Part shown: piece after piece, positions 7,176 through 10,401 of the stretch
Layout of the letters: each line of letters starts with the position of its first letter
Position numbering within the stretch: the first letter of the stretch is position 1
Source: an uncultured Porphyromonas sp.
GTDB lineage: Bacteria > Bacteroidota > Bacteroidia > Bacteroidales > Porphyromonadaceae
Length of the DNA: 10,401 bases
Reading direction: 5' to 3'
Assembly: GCA_927910985.1 (NCBI GenBank)
Contig: CAKMOP010000162.1
Location: 1-10,401, forward strand
Translations under genes and position numbers: made by a program
Notes under the pieces: generated by a model
Told to the model about the DNA's origin: nothing
The model's database searches: none
What the model saw: the letters and a program-made list of their open reading frames with translations, nothing else

Positions 7176-7766
7176 ATGCTCAAGAAACTATTTACTTTCG
7201 GGGCGGTCGTGTGCCTCGCATCGGCTACGGCTGTCGCTCAGGAAACCGCAACCTCGTCCTTCGGCGTCGAGCTCGGCGGTCGAAACGGCGTGTACTACGA
7301 GCGAGTGCTCAGCCCTCGCTTTAGCGTGACGGGCCGAGCCGGGCTATCGCTCGGCCTTGGGACGGCAAGCTCCAGCCATAAACTATCCTTCTCGGGGCTG
7401 ACTCCTTATGTGGAAGTCGCTCCTCGTTATTATTTCTCGGGAGCTTCCGAGACTGCTACCTACCATACGGGCGGTTACGTCGCCCTTCGTGGTGGCGTGC
7501 AGCTGGATAAGTGGACGCTCTTCCCGCCCACGAAGAGCAAGCACCTCTACCACAATACGACCTTCGAGCCAGCGGCTACCTATTGGGCGGCACCTACGGT
7601 CGGGTGGATCTTTGGGATTGGTCAGACCAGCTACCTCGGTCTCTCGCTCGGGGTGGGCTTCACGTGGACGCGCTACACGGCAGGCGATGAGACTTATTGG
7701 TCACGTTCGTCGCAGGGCTCAAAGTTCCCGCTACTCATAGGCTTTAACTACGGCTTCAGCTTGTAG
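7176..7766 (+). CDS. Small outer-membrane beta-barrel protein
   Basis: A 196-aa protein with a clear Sec signal peptide: MLKK, a hydrophobic core FGAVVCLASAT, and a likely cleavage after AVA (residue 21). The mature part has alternating aromatic/polar strands (GVELGGRNGVYYERVLSP, FSVTGRAGLSLGLG, PYVEVAPRYYF, TGGYVALRGGVQL, PTVGWIFGIGQTSYLGLSLGVGFTW) and ends in GFNYGFSL, a typical aromatic-containing last strand of an outer-membrane barrel. About eight strands fit an OmpA/OmpX-like small barrel; no specific family is recognised. The ATG at 7176 gives the signal peptide directly. A strong terminator follows 20 bp after the stop, so the gene ends its transcript. It sits 235 bp after the transferase; no convincing promoter was found between them. 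Confidence 0.85.
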   Translation: MLKKLFTFGAVVCLASATAVAQETATSSFGVELGGRNGVYYERVLSPRFSVTGRAGLSLGLGTASSSHKLSFSGLTPYVEVAPRYYFSGASETATYHTGGYVALRGGVQLDKWTLFPPTKSKHLYHNTTFEPAATYWAAPTVGWIFGIGQTSYLGLSLGVGFTWTRYTAGDETYWSRSSQGSKFPLLIGFNYGFSL

Positions 7767-7786
7767 CCGGATTTGCCGTACAGGTG

Positions 7787-7832
7787 CTGCGCCGCCTTAT
7801 CCTCCGTGGGTAAGGCGGCGCAGTGCGTTTTT
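7787..7832 (+). terminator. Rho-independent terminator of the barrel gene
   Basis: CTGCGCCGCCTTA (7787-7799) pairs perfectly with TAAGGCGGCGCAG (7811-7823) across 11 nt, followed by TGCG and TTTTT (7828-7832). It is a 13-bp GC-rich stem 20 bp after the stop codon. Confidence 0.93.
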
Positions 7833-7885
7833 CGGGGGGCTTTTCTGTTTGACGCGGTGTCGGGAATGCTCTTGCGCAAGGACCT

Positions 7886-8061
7886 ACATATAGGATGGCG
7901 AGCAAGTGGCTATTGGGTTGCACTCCATCCTATATTGCTTTGCTCACGAAGCTATATTGCTTCGCACTCGATCCTATATAGGTTCGCTGTCGAAGCAATA
8001 TAGGTTGGGACGCTAACCTATATTGCTTCGTCTTAAGACGGCTATTGGGCTGTATCTGATG
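7886..8061. repeat. 22-bp-periodic array of TATAT-centred quasi-palindromes
   Basis: Eight units of exactly 22 bp can be laid out from 7886. The clear central sites are ATCCTATATTGCTT, AAGCTATATTGCTT, ATCCTATATAGGTT, AAGCAATATAGGTT and AACCTATATTGCTT, each followed by an 8-bp spacer that varies. The outer units are degenerate; GGCTATTGGG occurs at 7908 and again at 8040, exactly 132 bp (6 x 22) apart. The sites behave as mosaics of two half-arms (AAGC/GCTT and AWCC/GGTT) around a TATAT core. Two adjacent sites are reverse complements, giving a perfect 16-bp inverted repeat (7991-8006 with 8015-8030, 8-nt loop). A 12-bp palindrome CGTCTTAAGACG lies at 8029-8040. The array ends about 190 bp before the lipoprotein operon promoter. 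Function unknown. Confidence 0.75.
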
Positions 8062-8200
8062 TCCTTGCCTCTGGTGCCGCCTCCTCCGTCTTTGGGCTTG
8101 AGTCCAGAGGCTGAATGGCGGGTGAACTGCGGATAAGTGCGCTTGTAAATTCTTAGTTACAGATCTGGATATTATAGATGTTTGTGCCTGTATTACAGTG
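8062..8200. other. Non-coding stretch with little structure
   Basis: This part of the 562-bp gap between the barrel gene and the small acidic ORF holds no supportable gene. CCTCTGG (8068-8074) and CCAGAGG (8104-8110) form a 7-bp inverted repeat with a 29-nt loop. After about 8140 the sequence becomes AT-rich, as expected upstream of a promoter. The 53 bp between the terminator and the array (7833-7885) likewise show nothing but a G6 run. Confidence 0.5.
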
Positions 8201-8227
8201 GTTTACCTTGCGGGGGGGGGGGTAAAC
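8201..8227. repeat. G11 tract inside a GTTTACC/GGTAAAC inverted repeat
   Basis: Eleven consecutive G residues (8212-8222) sit between GTTTACC (8201-8207) and GGTAAAC (8221-8227), which are exact reverse complements; the last two G belong to the right arm. The tract ends 27 bp before the -33 element of the promoter at 8250-8280. A change in G number would alter the spacing between anything bound upstream and the promoter. Confidence 0.85.
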
Positions 8228-8249
8228 GAATGTAAATACTTGGAGGTGC

Positions 8250-8280
8250 TTTGGCGTTTGCTGTGGAGTAGTTACCTTTG
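8250..8280 (+). promoter_or_regulatory. Promoter of the small ORF-lipoprotein operon
   Basis: TTTG (8250-8253), a 19-bp spacer and TACCTTTG (8273-8280) match the Bacteroidetes consensus TTTG-N19-TAnnTTTG at every specified base. Transcription should start near 8287, leaving a leader of about 40 nt before the ATG at 8329. The G11 tract lies immediately upstream. Confidence 0.78.
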
Positions 8281-8328
8281 CAAAAATTTTAAGCAAACGC
8301 GAATTCGTTTAGACTAAGACCCCGAATC

Positions 8329-8466
8329 ATGTTTTTGAAAGAAGAGTATCAGCGACCAGTCGTAGAGCTGATGCGAGTGCTTGTGCCATCAGTGTTGGTG
8401 CAGTTTAGTGTTCCCAGTGAAGAGAAAGTAGAAGTAGAAGGTTATGAATTCGATGATGACTTTTAG
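8329..8466 (+). CDS. Small acidic protein upstream of surface lipoprotein
   Basis: A 45-aa ORF: a start MFLKEEYQRPVVELMRVLVP, a hydrophobic stretch (LVPSVLVQFSVP), and an acidic end with EEKVEVEGYEFDDDF. The YxxPxVExxxV-like start followed by an acidic tail resembles small uncharacterised Bacteroidales ORFs often found just before fimbrillin-like or other surface lipoproteins; this comparison is from memory and is not a family assignment. It is the first ORF after a well-matched promoter and overlaps the lipoprotein start by 23 nt in another frame, which suggests translational coupling. No signal peptide or catalytic motif is visible. Confidence 0.65.
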   Translation: MFLKEEYQRPVVELMRVLVPSVLVQFSVPSEEKVEVEGYEFDDDF

Positions 8467-10401
8467 ACGTGTATTGGGTGGCCTCTGTGTCGCCGTCTGC
8501 TTGGGTGCACAGTCTTGCCGCCAAGAAGCCGCTGAGCCTACCGCAAAGCAATCCCCAGTAAAGGAAACGGTTTATAAAGAAGGTAATATTGAGCTACCCT
8601 TGTATGCTGATCTTGGTGTCGACCTCTCGGAGGAAACGAATCAGCTGAAGGCGCTGGATGCCACTGTCGGCACTCAGAAGGATGCTCGAGGACGTCTGTC
8701 GGTGGGCTATGGAGATAAGTTCCCCGTGGTCTGTATCATCCGCAGTGATCAGAATGACCCCATCACGTATATAGATGATGTGGAAGCCGTCAAGCAACAA
8801 AATGGTGTCTACCAGCTGAACAAGGAGCGCGTCCATTTGGCTGCGGGCTCTGCCTTGGCAGCAGGCAAGAAGTGGTATATGATGGTCGTGACCAAGAATA
8901 GCTTCAATAAGAATAATGGTGAGCTATCTGTTAGTGCTAATGGTGATGCCGAGACACTGAAAGCAGGCGCTACGCGCGTGATGGACATCCCAGCAGCTTC
9001 GGCTTGGATCGAACTGCCTACGTTCGCTAACGGTCAACCTAAGTGGCCAAAGGACTGGACCGATGCACGTCGGCAGGCCAAGCTCACGCTCTATCCTCAG
9101 GGCGTCCTCTGCCGTGCTACCCTTCGTCTCGATAATGACTATAAAGCAAAGCTCGGGAATAATAGTGTAGATCTGAAGGTCACACAGCTGAAGGTCGTCT
9201 CGACGGCACTGAGCTTCTCGGGTAAGTTCAAGTTCGATGAGGCTTCTCTTCCTCCTCTTTCGCAGACTTCGGGTCGCCCAACTATCGCCTGGGAGGCAAC
9301 TCAGACTGCGAGCGCTGCCCGCGAATATCGCTCGCTGGATGCAAATACGCCAGAGTATCAGAAGGTCTTCAATGCGCCTGCTGGTGGTGCTGTGCTGCAG
9401 GTGAGCGGTAGCGGGTCTACGGCAGCTCTCTTCTCGGATAGTAATAGCCCCACTAAGGTGGAGAATAAAGTGCTGCAGGACGGTGTGCAGTCCATCCTCT
9501 TCTGGGCTGTCCCTGTGAAGGGAGCTACGAATCGCCATACGACGCTGATTGCTGAGGCGGGATCGAGCTCTTTGGGTGAAGTCCTTCAGCCTTCGCATAC
9601 CTATATCTATGGTAAGAAGCATACGAAGGATGCTAAGCCTGGGAGCGTCGTCTCCTTCGATGCCGTGTACTACAACCCATATACCCCGCTGGACTATATG
9701 GCGGAGTATAACGTGGCGCGCAAGAACCCGGAGCAGTTCTATCCTAAGGGGACGATTCCAAATGGTTCGTCTAATCAATTGGATGGAAGCCACGGGATAA
9801 ATTCATTTACGTTCTTGCCTTGGGAAGAAGTCAAAAAGGTTTCTCTTTCTTCTGGAGGGCGAACCTATGTTTCCCCCACGCATGCACAGTGGAGTAGTAT
9901 TATTCCATATGAAGGTGCAGCTGCAATTAATACGGTTGGGGGTCCTGATGTTGATAATGCCGATGTTGAGGCTGAGGTTGGACAGCTTAAGAGCTGGACA
10001 GAGTTCTCTTCTCGGAAAAACCCTAAAGCTAATATCCGTTATGCTTTAGCCTTAACAAACTTAGGTGGATCTCAGAAGTATCGTACAGCGTATAGGTATA
10101 AGATGGAATATGGCGCACCTAATCAGACGACCATAGCATCAAGGTATATAGAGATAGGCTCAGAGGTTATTTTGAGGAATGTGCAGAATCGACAGCCTCC
10201 TTATATTAGATTCCAGTCACAGTTTTCTGGAAATGGAGCATGGGCTACCTTCCCTTATTTAGTTCTTGAGATACAGGCCGTGCAGCTTGGGGCTGGGTTT
10301 GTCGGTACGGTTGATGATATTGCCAACGAGGATTTTTGGGCTAATACAGCAAATCAGCGTAAGGATAAGCGTGTGCTTCCTGCTAATTATACGACCTATA
10401 A
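8444..10401 (+). CDS. Large surface lipoprotein, fimbrial accessory/FISUMP-like (3' partial)
   Basis: The frame is open for 652 codons from the ATG at 8444 to the right edge, so the C-terminus is missing. The N-terminus (MTFRRVLGGLCVAVCLGAQSC) is a lipoprotein signal with Cys25 as the probable acylated residue; in-frame ATGs at 8453 and 8456 are alternative starts. Residues about 45-380 look like beta-rich modules with no motif I recognise. From about 411 the sequence NPYTPLDYMAEYNVARKNP, then SFTFLPWEEVKKV and HAQWSSIIPYEG resembles the C-terminal module of Porphyromonas fimbrial accessory proteins and FISUMP domains (compare LPSxEEWxxIIP), continuing with IRYALAL and YRTAYRYKMEYG. It is probably exported to the outer-membrane surface, perhaps as a fimbrial tip or accessory subunit. 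Codon use shifts to AT-rich codons (TTA, ATA, AGG) after about 9760. The start overlaps the preceding small ORF. Confidence 0.75.
   Translation, partial: MNSMMTFRRVLGGLCVAVCLGAQSCRQEAAEPTAKQSPVKETVYKEGNIELPLYADLGVDLSEETNQLKALDATVGTQKDARGRLSVGYGDKFPVVCIIRSDQNDPITYIDDVEAVKQQNGVYQLNKERVHLAAGSALAAGKKWYMMVVTKNSFNKNNGELSVSANGDAETLKAGATRVMDIPAASAWIELPTFANGQPKWPKDWTDARRQAKLTLYPQGVLCRATLRLDNDYKAKLGNNSVDLKVTQLKVVSTALSFSGKFKFDEASLPPLSQTSGRPTIAWEATQTASAAREYRSLDANTPEYQKVFNAPAGGAVLQVSGSGSTAALFSDSNSPTKVENKVLQDGVQSILFWAVPVKGATNRHTTLIAEAGSSSLGEVLQPSHTYIYGKKHTKDAKPGSVVSFDAVYYNPYTPLDYMAEYNVARKNPEQFYPKGTIPNGSSNQLDGSHGINSFTFLPWEEVKKVSLSSGGRTYVSPTHAQWSSIIPYEGAAAINTVGGPDVDNADVEAEVGQLKSWTEFSSRKNPKANIRYALALTNLGGSQKYRTAYRYKMEYGAPNQTTIASRYIEIGSEVILRNVQNRQPPYIRFQSQFSGNGAWATFPYLVLEIQAVQLGAGFVGTVDDIANEDFWANTANQRKDKRVLPANYTTY

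Noticed and set aside
7773..8003. 76-codon + strand frame after the barrel gene
   Set aside because: It runs through the terminator hairpin and the 22-bp repeat array; its composition reflects the repeats.
7886..8061. CRISPR array
   Set aside because: The repeated core is only about 14 bp with 8-bp gaps, the units are degenerate and half-sites interchange, and no cas genes are present.
8924..9793. 289-codon open frame on the minus strand
   Set aside because: It is antisense to the lipoprotein frame, has an Arg/Ile/Leu-rich shadow composition and no recognisable domain; the + frame has a signal peptide, family-like motifs and continues open to the edge.

Overview
This window looks like a chromosomal segment from a Bacteroidales bacterium, most likely Porphyromonas or a close relative. 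The evidence is protein family content: a Bacteroidetes-type L28/L33/DUF4295 ribosomal cluster, a MepA-like MATE exporter, an S41 carboxy-terminal processing protease, an EptA-like transferase, and a surface lipoprotein with a fimbrial-accessory/FISUMP-like C-terminus. Promoters also fit the Bacteroidetes TTTG-N19-TAnnTTTG pattern, and GC looks to be around 50% or slightly above. The genus call is inference; no database search was possible. Every gene I support is on the + strand.

Layout. (1) 1-768: 3' part of an S41 protease with several frame defects, followed after 4 bp by an intact zinc-ribbon/FHA protein (773-1321). (2) 1322-1636: intergenic region with a 22-bp-periodic array of quasi-palindromes and a promoter. 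(3) 1637-2254: rpmB, rpmG and a 49-aa DUF4295 protein, closed by a strong terminator (2336-2377). (4) 2454-5024: a MATE exporter and a membrane-anchored metallophosphoesterase. (5) 5185-6940: an EptA-like phosphoethanolamine transferase split by a run of eight G; seven G would restore one 584-aa protein. (6) 7176-7766: a small outer-membrane beta-barrel protein with a strong terminator. (7) 7767-8328: a 562-bp intergenic region with a second 22-bp-periodic array, a run of eleven G inside an inverted repeat, and a good promoter. (8) 8329 to the window end: a 45-aa acidic small protein overlapping the start of a large lipoprotein that runs off the right edge.

Functional theme. Apart from the ribosomal cluster, the genes concern the cell envelope: periplasmic proteolysis, drug export, lipid A modification, an outer-membrane barrel and a surface lipoprotein or fimbrial component.

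The most notable signals are two candidate simple-sequence switches (G8 inside the lipid A transferase; G11 upstream of the lipoprotein operon) and two unrelated-sequence intergenic arrays sharing one geometry: 14-bp quasi-palindromes separated by 8 bp, giving a 22-bp period. The frame defects at the left edge could be real decay or sequence error. That same uncertainty applies to the G8 frameshift and should be settled from reads.
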